The notes beneath the pieces are model-generated. The model was given only the letters and a program-made list of their open reading frames with translations. It ran no database searches and had not been told where the DNA came from. The position numbers and the translations under genes are program-made. 64,000 nt of DNA from Erythrobacter sp. QSSC1-22B (lineage in GTDB: Bacteria > Pseudomonadota > Alphaproteobacteria > Sphingomonadales > Sphingomonadaceae): assembly GCF_001678665.1 (NCBI RefSeq), contig NZ_LZRP01000003.1:248001-312000 (forward strand). The letters run 5' to 3'. Positions 16,424 through 24,020 of the stretch are shown one piece after another. The stretch's first letter is position 1. Each line of letters starts with the position of its first letter.

Positions 16424-16565
16424 CGGGCCGGCGCCTTTCTCACGAAGCTTCATAAGCGTGTTTTGAGAGGCGGCGGATTTTTTAGGGGGCAGGCTTTAAA
16501 ACGGGCAATCGCGCACACCTTTGCAGGGTGCATCGATTGGCCCCGCGATGTCCAGTAAAAGGGAA

Positions 16566-17015
16566 TCAGGTCAGCGCGCTGCGCAATCGCGAGATGATCC
16601 CGCGCCGCTTGGGTTCGCGCAGCACATCGACCAGCGTTTGCGGATCGTAGGGTTTTTCCAGGACGCAGCCCAAATCGGCGATTTCCGGCGGGATATCCCG
16701 CGGAGCGCCAGTCGAAAACACGATCCGTGGGCTGTTCGGTCCAAGCGAACGCACCAGCTCGGCGATGGTCCAGCCATCGTCGCGGTCGGCGAGATGGACG
16801 TCGAGAACGATCGCGTCGGGCCGGTTCTCGCGCAGCGCGACCAGCGCCATTTCGGTAGTCGAACACATTTCGATATCGACGATGCCGGCGTCGCGCAGCG
16901 TCATCTCGATGGTCACTGCCAGGATCGCATCGTCTTCCACGATCAACACCCGCCCCGGCAGCACGCCCTCGGCGCTTGGAGCGCAGGTCCCGTTCGTGTG
17001 TGGCGTAAGTGTCAT
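16566..17015 (-). CDS. Single-domain response regulator
   Basis: The protein has about 149 residues, essentially one receiver domain without an output domain. Acidic residues are in VLIVEDDAILAV, the phospho-acceptor Asp in AIVLDVHLADRDDG, and the conserved Lys in LEKPYDPQTL. The block FSTGA resembles the FATGY motif of the FATGUY receivers, some of which (such as Sphingomonas SdrG) act in the general stress response. I chose the ATG at 17015; an ATG at 17030 is also open. The EcfG-like promoter upstream and nearby phyR/ecfG support a phosphorelay role in that response. This is inference. Confidence 0.8.
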   Translation of the reverse strand: MTLTPHTNGTCAPSAEGVLPGRVLIVEDDAILAVTIEMTLRDAGIVDIEMCSTTEMALVALRENRPDAIVLDVHLADRDDGWTIAELVRSLGPNSPRIVFSTGAPRDIPPEIADLGCVLEKPYDPQTLVDVLREPKRRGIISRLRSALT

Positions 17016-17060
17016 CCAGCCCCAACCCATCCGGGCAGGCAGGGCCCGGTTCGGTGTGGA

Positions 17061-17086
17061 AACCTATCGGAAGGGGGCATGGTTCC
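17061..17086 (-). promoter_or_regulatory. EcfG-like promoter of the single-domain response regulator
   Basis: On the minus strand GGAAC (17082-17086) and GGTT (17061-17064) are separated by 17 bases, one base from the EcfG consensus. It lies about 45 bases before the response regulator start. Confidence 0.55.
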
Positions 17087-17145
17087 CGCAGGCGGATTTC
17101 TCCCGGTCAGGCGTGGCGTTCGGGCCACATCCCGCGAGCACGCGT

Positions 17146-18303
17146 TCAGAGAGTCTTCTCCAGAACCGCGTATTCGCGATTGACCTTGGCACCGATCGTC
17201 TCGGCGATGGCGACCATGCCCTTGTTGTCGTCGAGCACCCAGCCGATCTCGCCACGTTCGGTATCCCAGTTTTCGGCGGCATTGTGCCGGATCTGGCTGA
17301 TCATCATGAAGGCCAGCTGGCTCGCCAGCCGCGAATTGTGCAGCGATCTGCGCACCCCCATCAGCGGCACCCGCATCCCGGAACCCCTCGGATTGCGCGC
17401 CCAGCGCAGCAGTCGCAGCCAGCCGAAGGGGAACAGCTTGCCACCTGTCTTGCGCAGCACGTCGTTCACATCGGGGAAGGTCAACATAAAGGCCACCGGT
17501 TCGCCATCCAGTTCGGCGATCATGTTGATCTCCTCATGGATCAACGGGCGCAGTTTCTTGCCAGCGTAGACGGTTTCGCGATCGGTAAAGGGCACGAAGC
17601 CCCAATTGTCCGACCAGGCATCGTTGAGGATCTCCAGCACGATGCGGACCTCGCGTTCCCACTGCGCCTTGTCGACATAGCGCACGGTGATCCGCTCGTT
17701 GCGCTCGCCCGAGGCGACGATCCGGCGGATCAGTGGCGGGAATTCCTTCTGCACGTCGAGTTCGTAGGTGCGCAGCAGCTTGGCTGTGGTGTAACCCGCA
17801 CTTTCGATCCAGCTGCGGTAATGGTCCGGATGGTGCCCCATCATGATCATCGGCGCGTGATCATGGCCTTTGACCAGCAGCCCGGGTTCTTCCCAGACCG
17901 ACATCGAGATCGGTCCCAGAACCCTGGTCATGCCCTGTCCGCGCAGCCAGTCTTCGGCCGCGGCGAGCAGGGCGTGCGCCGCCTGCTCGTCGGCAGCATC
18001 AAAATAGCCGAACATGCCCGTTCCCGGCCCCATGCCCTGTTCGGGGGGCAGTTCGAGCGCGAGCTCGTCGATATGCCCGGAGATGCGGCCCACCGCCACG
18101 CCATCGCGTTCGGCGATGAACAATTGCGCGCGGGCATGGCCGAAGAAAGGGTTGCGGTCGGGATCGATCAGTTCGAGCTGTTCGGAGCGCAATTGCGGGA
18201 CGCTGTGCGGTACACCCTTGGCAAAGCGGCGCCCCAGATCGACGAATTCGGCGCGTCCGTGCTTGCCCGCGACCGGTCGGATACCTATTTCGCCTGCTAC
18301 CAC
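17146..18303 (-). CDS. GNAT-fold acyltransferase-like protein of unknown role
   Basis: The protein has 385 residues with no signal peptide or membrane helix. The part near residues 60-125 (RAQLFIAERDGVAVGRISGH, then FDAADEQAAHALLAAAEDWL) and a later part near 260 (NMIAELDGEPVAFMLTFPDV) each resemble GNAT acetyl-CoA-binding folds, so it may be a double-GNAT protein. Related proteins in sphingomonads are often labelled dATP pyrophosphohydrolase, a name the sequence does not support. The GTG start at 18303 follows a gaggg element by about eight bases. The substrate cannot be inferred. Confidence 0.6.
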   Translation of the reverse strand: MVAGEIGIRPVAGKHGRAEFVDLGRRFAKGVPHSVPQLRSEQLELIDPDRNPFFGHARAQLFIAERDGVAVGRISGHIDELALELPPEQGMGPGTGMFGYFDAADEQAAHALLAAAEDWLRGQGMTRVLGPISMSVWEEPGLLVKGHDHAPMIMMGHHPDHYRSWIESAGYTTAKLLRTYELDVQKEFPPLIRRIVASGERNERITVRYVDKAQWEREVRIVLEILNDAWSDNWGFVPFTDRETVYAGKKLRPLIHEEINMIAELDGEPVAFMLTFPDVNDVLRKTGGKLFPFGWLRLLRWARNPRGSGMRVPLMGVRRSLHNSRLASQLAFMMISQIRHNAAENWDTERGEIGWVLDDNKGMVAIAETIGAKVNREYAVLEKTL

Positions 18304-18426
18304 CTGCGATCCCTCGTTCAGCCTGGGTTCGCCACTGCGGTGGCAGACGAGCTTTTGTCAAGCGAACCCGCGCGCCCTGTTTTACGCGGACAAAATGCGG
18401 TAAGCTCCGCGTCGGATAGGCCGATT

Positions 18427-19515
18427 ATGACCATGCAACAAACCATCCACGTGGATACGGGCGCGCCGGCACCAGCCGCGCAGCGGGTGCGCGCGCCCAT
18501 TGCCGACGACAAGGCCATGCTGCGCGCCGCGCGCGATCTCACCAAGGATATCGCCGAGGCGATCCCGGCGATCTACTGGACCGACATGCTGCTCTCCGCG
18601 GGCATCGGTTACGCCGCGTTGGCCGGGGCGATCTTGGTGGACAGCACGCTGCTCGCGGTTGCGCTAGGGCTGGTATCGGCGCTGGCGCTCTATCGCGCGC
18701 TGCTGTTCATCCACGAATTGTCGCATATTCACCGCACTGCGCTCCCGGGCTTCCGCACCGCCTGGAACCTGCTGGTCGGGATTCCGCTGCTGACGCCGTC
18801 CTTCATGTACGAGGGCGTCCACACACTGCACCATAAGCGCACCCAATACGGCACGGTGGAAGATCCCGAATATCTCCCGCTGGCGCTGATGAAGCCATGG
18901 TCGCTCCCGCTGTTCGTACTGGTGGCGCTGCTGGCGCCGGTGGCGCTGCTGTTCCGCTTTGCCGTGCTGGTGCCGCTGGGCGCGCTGGTGCCCGCCATCC
19001 GCAACCTTGTCTGGCAGCGGTTTTCCGCGCTCTCGATCAACCCGCGCTTTCGCCGCCGCCCACCCGAAGGCGAACTGGGCCCGCGCGTGTTTCGCCAGGA
19101 ATCAGGCGGGTTCCTGTGGTCGTGGCTGCTGCTTGGCAGCGTGTTCGCGTTTGGCTGGAAGCCGCTGCTGGTCGCGCTGGCGGTTGTCTCGGTCACCGCG
19201 GTTCTCAACCAGCTGCGTACGCTGGTCGCGCATCTGTGGGAGAACGAGGGCGAGCCGATGACGGTCACCGCGCAGTTCCTCGATTCGGTCAATGTCCCGC
19301 CGCCCGGCGCCATCGCCGAGATCTGGGCGCCGGTCGGTCTGCGCTATCATGCGCTGCACCACCTGATGCCGTCGATGCCCTATCACTCGCTCCCCGAGGC
19401 GCATCGCCGGTTGCGTGACAATCTGGGCGAGGGCTCGACCTATGACGGCGCCAACCACAAGGGCATGATGATGCTGGTCGGACGGATCGCGCGCAGCACA
19501 ATGCGGGTGCGCTGA
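18427..19515 (+). CDS. Membrane fatty acid desaturase-family protein
   Basis: This 362-residue integral membrane di-iron protein shows three histidine boxes: HELSHIHR (about residue 97), HTLHHKR (about 135) and HALHHL (about 310). Hydrophobic pairs flank them (about 55-90, 155-190 and 230-265). It would introduce a double bond into, or otherwise oxidise, an acyl chain in the inner membrane. The substrate is not readable. The ATG at 18427 is used; a second one lies two codons later. It is divergent from the GNAT-like gene. A 15-base tandem duplication covers its stop codon. Confidence 0.85.
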   Translation: MTMQQTIHVDTGAPAPAAQRVRAPIADDKAMLRAARDLTKDIAEAIPAIYWTDMLLSAGIGYAALAGAILVDSTLLAVALGLVSALALYRALLFIHELSHIHRTALPGFRTAWNLLVGIPLLTPSFMYEGVHTLHHKRTQYGTVEDPEYLPLALMKPWSLPLFVLVALLAPVALLFRFAVLVPLGALVPAIRNLVWQRFSALSINPRFRRRPPEGELGPRVFRQESGGFLWSWLLLGSVFAFGWKPLLVALAVVSVTAVLNQLRTLVAHLWENEGEPMTVTAQFLDSVNVPPPGAIAEIWAPVGLRYHALHHLMPSMPYHSLPEAHRRLRDNLGEGSTYDGANHKGMMMLVGRIARSTMRVR

Positions 19516-19533
19516 GGGCGGGTGCGCTGAGGG
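19504..19533 (+). repeat. 15-base exact tandem duplication at the desaturase stop
   Basis: The unit cgggtgcgctgaggg occurs twice in direct succession. The first copy contains the stop codon, so the protein end is unaffected. It looks like a recent slippage duplication. Confidence 0.9.
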
Positions 19534-19549
19534 TTTTTCCCGGCGGTTC

Positions 19550-20068
19550 TCAGCCGAGAAACCGGATCATTGCCACCCGCTGTGCGGGCTTTAGCCCGGC
19601 GCAGGCTTCGTTTTCGAGTTCGGAACTGAGCCGGAGATGCTCTTCAGGCTCCGCGACCTCGACGAAACCGAGCCGGGCGTAGAACGGCGCATTCCACGGG
19701 ACGTCGCGGAAGGTGGTCAGCGTCAGCGCCGAAAATCCTGCGTTGCCGGCATCGATACCGCAGGCGCGGATCATGATGGCCCCGATTCCCTGCCGTTGCC
19801 ATTGGGTGGTGACACTTATCTCGCGGATATGCAGTTCGCGCCCGCAGGGTTCGGTGACCAGAAACCCGACCACGCGATCCCCTACGGTGGCGACAAGGCT
19901 GTGACCCTTTGCAATCAACGCGCGATAGCGGTCGGCGGACGTGACCTGCTTCGGATCGATCCCTTCGATCCCGGGATAGCCCGCGAGCAGCTCTGCTGCG
20001 CTGCGCTCGATGGCCGGCAGCGCCGCGGCGTCATCGCGCCGTGCCAGCCTGATCGACCAGGCCGTCAT
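19550..20068 (-). CDS. GNAT-family N-acetyltransferase
   Basis: This 172-residue protein has one GNAT domain. The beta-strand and acetyl-CoA loop block is REISVTTQWQRQGIGAIMIR (about 95-114, with the Q/R-x-x-G-x-G/A pattern), and the C-terminal part has PFYARLGFVEV. Its start overlaps the lptG stop (ATGA), so it is read with lptFG. The substrate is unknown; the coupling to lipopolysaccharide export genes may be only positional. Confidence 0.85.
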   Translation of the reverse strand: MTAWSIRLARRDDAAALPAIERSAAELLAGYPGIEGIDPKQVTSADRYRALIAKGHSLVATVGDRVVGFLVTEPCGRELHIREISVTTQWQRQGIGAIMIRACGIDAGNAGFSALTLTTFRDVPWNAPFYARLGFVEVAEPEEHLRLSSELENEACAGLKPAQRVAMIRFLG

Positions 20069-21162
20069 TCCTCAGTGCGAACGAGCACCGTCTCACCCAC
20101 CAGCAGGAACAGCAGGAACGGCGCCCAGGCAGCCAGGAACGGCGGGTAGCCGCCAAAATTGCCCATTGCGAGCGCAGCGTTGTCGACCACGAAATAGGCA
20201 AAGCCCAGCGCCATCCCGATGATTGCACGCACGAACAGCTGGCCCGATCGCGCCAGTCCGAAAGCGGCGATCGATCCCAGCAGCGGCATCAGCACCGACG
20301 ACAGCGGCCCCGACAGCTTGTGCCACCACTTTGCCCGCAGTTCGTCGGTGCGCCTGCCGGCTTCCTCGTAGCGGCGAATGGAGTCGGTCAGCTCCCAGAA
20401 CGGCAGGGCGTCGGGATCGACGGTCGCGAGGTCGATCTGCGACGGGGTCACCTGTTGGCCGACCACCAGTCGATCGAGGTTTTGCGAACCGGCATTCGAC
20501 ACTTCGAACCGGGTTGCCTGCTCCAGTTCCCAGCCGGGGGCGGCGTAGGTGGCACGCGGCGCGCGGACCTGCTCGATGATCATGCCCTCGGGACTGCGAC
20601 GATACCAGGTGACCCCGGCCATCACGATCGCCTCGCCGCTGCCGCTGATCGAGGCGGCGGACAGGACGTTTTGCCCATCGGTCAAATAGATGTTGGCCTT
20701 GCCGCCCGATTCGGGCGCCAGCGCGCCGAATTCGGTCGCCTCCCAGGCCTTCAGCGTCTCGGTCGCGCGGGTCACGACCCGTTCGTTGAAGGAGAAGCTG
20801 ATCACCGCCACCAGCGCAGCGGTCAGCAGCAGCGGCGACAGGACCTGATGCGCGGAGAGCCCGGCCGCCTTCATCGCGACAACTTCGCTGTTCTGGTTGA
20901 GCCCGACCAGCGTGATGAGTGTTGCCAGCAGCACCGAGTAGGGCAGGAAGCGCGCCACCAGCTGCGGGATACGCAAGCTGGCATAGGTGATCAGTTCGCC
21001 CTGGCCATTGCCCTCGACCGCGAGGATTCCTCCGCTGGCGGAAAGCAGGTCGAGCATCATCAGCACCAGCACGAGCATCACCAGCACCGCCAGGATGCGA
21101 GTGATGAACATCTTGGCGAGATAGACCGTCAGCGTTCGCGATGGAAAGAAATCGAGCTGCAT
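20065..21162 (-). CDS. lptG: LPS export system permease LptG
   Basis: This 365-residue inner-membrane protein pairs with LptF to form, with LptB, the transporter that pulls lipopolysaccharide from the inner membrane. Two hydrophobic stretches near residues 15-120 and three near 275-355 flank a periplasmic beta-jellyroll domain (about 130-265). The N terminus LTVYLAKMFITRIL and the block GLSAHQVLSPLLLTA are family features. The ATG at 21162 is used. lptF ends seven bases upstream and the GNAT gene overlaps downstream. Confidence 0.95.
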   Translation of the reverse strand: MQLDFFPSRTLTVYLAKMFITRILAVLVMLVLVLMMLDLLSASGGILAVEGNGQGELITYASLRIPQLVARFLPYSVLLATLITLVGLNQNSEVVAMKAAGLSAHQVLSPLLLTAALVAVISFSFNERVVTRATETLKAWEATEFGALAPESGGKANIYLTDGQNVLSAASISGSGEAIVMAGVTWYRRSPEGMIIEQVRAPRATYAAPGWELEQATRFEVSNAGSQNLDRLVVGQQVTPSQIDLATVDPDALPFWELTDSIRRYEEAGRRTDELRAKWWHKLSGPLSSVLMPLLGSIAAFGLARSGQLFVRAIIGMALGFAYFVVDNAALAMGNFGGYPPFLAAWAPFLLFLLVGETVLVRTEE

Positions 21163-21169
21163 CGTGCGT

Positions 21170-22399
21170 TTACTCTGCAGGAGCCAGCTGGGCATCGCGA
21201 GACTCGCGCCCTCGCCGGCCGAACAGTCGGCTGATCCAACGGGCGACCTTCGCGAACCCGGTCTCGAGCGCGCCGATGGCCTGGCCACCGGGCACGAAAG
21301 CCACGCGATAATACATCCAGACGATCAGCGCTGCGAAGATCGCGAACGGGCCCCACAACGCGATGAAGGGGTCGATCCTTCCCAACGCGGCGACATCCGC
21401 TCCGTACTGGTTCACCTTGTGGTACGAGACCACCATGACGATCGACACGAAGACGCCCAGCGCGCTGGACGATCGTTTGGGCGGGATGGCGAGCGCGACA
21501 GCGAGCAGCGGCATCATCATCATCATCACCACTTCGACCATGCGGAAATTGAAGCTGGCCTGGCTGGCGGTCCGTCTGACCTCCGGTTCTTCCTGGCTCC
21601 ATCCGACGCGCAACAGTTCGGGAAGGATGAACTCGCGCTCGGCATCGCCGCGGCTGCGGAATTCCTCCATCCGCGGCAGGTCGATCGGCAGGTCGTGACG
21701 GCTGAAGGTCAGGACGCGGGGCGTCTGGCTTCCGGTGTCCTGGACGATGGTCCCGTCGAGCAGGCGCAGGATGATGGTGTCGGGGCTGTCGGTGGTAGCA
21801 AGAAAGGACCCTTCACGCGCGGAAATCGAGAGCACCTGGCCACGCTCATTGGCGACGCGGGCGAAAATGCCCTTGAGCTGGCGTCCGTCGTCCTCGCTCT
21901 CCTCGATCCGCAGCGCCATGCGATCGGCCAGCGAATTGAACTCGCCGACCTTGATCGAGGCACCCAGCGCACCCGAGCGCAATTCATAGTCGAGTTGCTC
22001 ATAGGTGTAGCGGCTGATCGGCTGGATGTAGAACACCAGCGCGATGTTCACCGCCATCAGCACGAAGGTGATGATATAGGGCACCCGCAGCAGGCGCCCG
22101 TAGCTCTGGCCCACGGCGCGCATGACATCGAGTTCGCTCGATGTGGCGAGCTTGCGGAACGCGAACAGGATCCCGAGCAGCAGGCCAAGCGGAATGGCGA
22201 GACTGGCGTATTCCGGGATCAACGCGCCGAGCATCTTGAAGACCACGCCCACCGGCCCGCCCTCGACCGCGACGAAATCGAACAGCCGCAACATCTTGTC
22301 GAGCATCAGCAATGACGCCGCGAGTGCGAACACGCCGAGCATCGGCACGATCACGAGCCGGAAAATGTATCGATCGATGCTGGGGATGAAGTTGAACAA
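21170..22399 (-). CDS. lptF: LPS export system permease LptF
   Basis: This 409-residue membrane protein is the partner of LptG. It has N-terminal helices near 12-35, 55-80 and 98-120, a periplasmic jellyroll domain (about 130-290) and C-terminal helices near 295-385. The block SSELDVMRAVGQSYGRLLRV is the coupling-helix region that contacts the LptB ATPase. A charged C-terminal tail follows. It starts the lptF-lptG-GNAT run. Confidence 0.95.
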   Translation of the reverse strand: MFNFIPSIDRYIFRLVIVPMLGVFALAASLLMLDKMLRLFDFVAVEGGPVGVVFKMLGALIPEYASLAIPLGLLLGILFAFRKLATSSELDVMRAVGQSYGRLLRVPYIITFVLMAVNIALVFYIQPISRYTYEQLDYELRSGALGASIKVGEFNSLADRMALRIEESEDDGRQLKGIFARVANERGQVLSISAREGSFLATTDSPDTIILRLLDGTIVQDTGSQTPRVLTFSRHDLPIDLPRMEEFRSRGDAEREFILPELLRVGWSQEEPEVRRTASQASFNFRMVEVVMMMMMPLLAVALAIPPKRSSSALGVFVSIVMVVSYHKVNQYGADVAALGRIDPFIALWGPFAIFAALIVWMYYRVAFVPGGQAIGALETGFAKVARWISRLFGRRGRESRDAQLAPAE

Positions 22400-22509
22400 G
22401 GCTCGCCGTCACTTATCGAGGGGTCACCGGCCCTAGCGCGAAAACGCTGCCGGGTCATGCCCTATGGTTGGCTGGAGACGAGTGCGTGGGGCCTTGAGGG
22501 AGCCGCGCT

Positions 22510-22899
22510 TCAAGCCTTCTCAAGCGTGCATTGCAACGGATGCTCGTTCTGGCGCGCAAAATCCATGACCTGGTTCACCTTGGTCTCGGCGACTTCGTAG
22601 GGGAAGATTCCGCATACGCCGACACCCCTCTGGTGGACATGCAGCATGACCCGGGTCGCTTCCTCCATATCCATCCGGAAGAACCGCTTGAGCACGATCA
22701 CCACAAATTCCATCGGTGTGTAATCGTCGTTAAGCAGCAGGACCTTGTACTGACTTGGTTTCTTAGGCTTGTCGCGAGTTTTGGTGGCGATACCGATCCG
22801 GCGCTCGGTATCGGAATCGTCGGAACCCGCGCCTTCGTCCTCGTCCGCGGCGCGCGGGGGGAAGGGCAGCTGGCTGCTAGAGGCGATCAGTCGAAGCAT
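22510..22899 (-). CDS. clpS: ClpS adaptor of the ClpAP protease
   Basis: This 129-residue adaptor hands N-degron substrates to ClpA. After a flexible N-terminal part of about 50 residues, the core begins with [20 protein letters not shown]. The binding-pocket residues Asn-Asp, Met and His ([20 protein letters not shown]) are present. Lengths and order match the family. No partner clpA lies in the window. Confidence 0.96.
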   Translation of the reverse strand: MLRLIASSSQLPFPPRAADEDEGAGSDDSDTERRIGIATKTRDKPKKPSQYKVLLLNDDYTPMEFVVIVLKRFFRMDMEEATRVMLHVHQRGVGVCGIFPYEVAETKVNQVMDFARQNEHPLQCTLEKA

Positions 22900-23021
22900 T
22901 GAGAACTACAATATCGTATGGCCGAGCCGCTTCGCAACCCATGGCGGGCGGATCGAGCCGGTTTCATGACAAAATAACCCGTTCGAGAGAGAATTTAGCC
23001 CGTTCTACCGGGCGGAAAACG

Positions 23022-23058
23022 AAAAACGGGCCGGACGGCATGCACACCATCCGACCCG
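23022..23058 (-). terminator. Rho-independent terminator downstream of the phasin gene
   Basis: On the minus strand a stem of about 12 bp (cgggtcggatgg with ccgtccggcccg, including G-U pairs) is followed by gttttt. A second hairpin (23072-23078 with 23097-23103) with a purine-rich loop lies between the phasin stop and this terminator. Confidence 0.8.
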
Positions 23059-23123
23059 CTGTCGTTTGTCTCCGGGCGCGAGAGAGAGGAGAGAGACGCC
23101 CGGCGACAGAAATCCTAACCCGC

Positions 23124-23936
23124 TCAGGCGGCGTTCGAGACCTTCTCGGCCGCGACGCTGGCACGGTTAGAGAGCGGCGCGAAAGCCTCGGTGACGAGCT
23201 TCATCATCGCTTCGGTGTTCTTCGAGGTCTGCGCGACGGCGGCATCGAAATTGCGACGGGCAATTTCACCCTGCAGCTGGAACAGCTCGGTCGGCGACTT
23301 GATCGCGGCCATCTTCTTGACGTCTTCGGTTACCGTGTCGGCGGCGGTCCGAGCATCTTCCATATAGGTGCGGCCCATGTCCTGCATGCCACTGGCGAGC
23401 AGCTTGCCGGTCTCAACGAGCGCTTCGACATTGCCCTTGGTGAATTCGGTGGCTTCGCCGGTCAACGCGGTGCCCTTTTCATAGGCTGCCTTGGCGCGGT
23501 TCTGCATTTCGGAAGCGGCTTCCTTGGCGGTGGCGGTGAAATCGGTAGCTTTGTTGGCGGTGGCCATGTTGGTGTCCTTGCGTTTGGTGATCGGGGTGTT
23601 GCGGGGCTGAGCGGGCTTCTTCGCCGGCGCCGGCTTCTGCGAAGCGGGCTTTGCGGCGCGAGCCTTCTTCTTTGCCGCAGTGGTTTTCGAAGCGGTCTTC
23701 GGAGTGGTTTTCGAAACGGGTTTCTTCTTGGCTACTACGGCCTTGGCGACCTCGGCAGCTTTGGCAGGGGCGGGCCTGACAGGTGCGGACTTGGCAGCAT
23801 CGGGGGCTGCGGCCTCAACTGCCTTTTCGACGGCCTTGAGATCGACGCTGGTGTCCTTGACATCAGCTACGTTCCGGCTCGCCTCGGCGGAGGCCTTTTC
23901 GGATGCGGTATCGGGTTTGGTCTGGCTCTCGGCCAT
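23124..23936 (-). CDS. phaP: Phasin with a Lys/Ala/Pro-rich N-terminal extension
   Basis: The full frame gives 270 residues. Residues 1-123 are low-complexity, rich in Lys, Ala and Pro (such as KKKPVSKTTPKTASKTTAAK), like a histone H1-type tail. Residues 124-270 form a helical phasin domain, with ELFQLQGEIARRNFDAAVAQ and later SKNTEAMMKLVTEAFAPLSN, that coats polyhydroxyalkanoate granules. An internal ATG at 23567 has its own good Shine-Dalgarno (aagga, seven bases away) and would give just the 147-residue phasin domain. Two products from one gene are therefore possible. It lies 84 bases after phaC, with TGC/GCA-rich sites between. Confidence 0.85.
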   Translation of the reverse strand: MAESQTKPDTASEKASAEASRNVADVKDTSVDLKAVEKAVEAAAPDAAKSAPVRPAPAKAAEVAKAVVAKKKPVSKTTPKTASKTTAAKKKARAAKPASQKPAPAKKPAQPRNTPITKRKDTNMATANKATDFTATAKEAASEMQNRAKAAYEKGTALTGEATEFTKGNVEALVETGKLLASGMQDMGRTYMEDARTAADTVTEDVKKMAAIKSPTELFQLQGEIARRNFDAAVAQTSKNTEAMMKLVTEAFAPLSNRASVAAEKVSNAA

Positions 23937-23950
23937 AAAGTCCTCGCTTC

Positions 23951-24012
23951 TTGCTGCAATGCACAAGTAGGATGCTGCAACTGCGAAGTCAAGGATTTAT
24001 TGTGCACTGCAC
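23951..24012. promoter_or_regulatory. TGC/GCA-rich control region before the phasin gene, PhaR-like sites
   Basis: Three clustered motifs, ttgctgcaatgca (23951-23963), tgctgcaactgc (23973-23984) and tgtgcactgcac (24001-24012), fall in the phaC-phasin gap. They resemble the TTGC/GCA dyads bound by PhaR, the repressor that senses PHA granules. No phaR gene is in the window. This is a motif match by eye. Confidence 0.45.
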
Positions 24013-24020
24013 CATACCGG

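Noticed and set aside
16765..18426. Long in-frame extension upstream of the desaturase
   Set aside because: It is antisense to the response regulator and GNAT-like genes and lacks family similarity; the desaturase starts at 18427.
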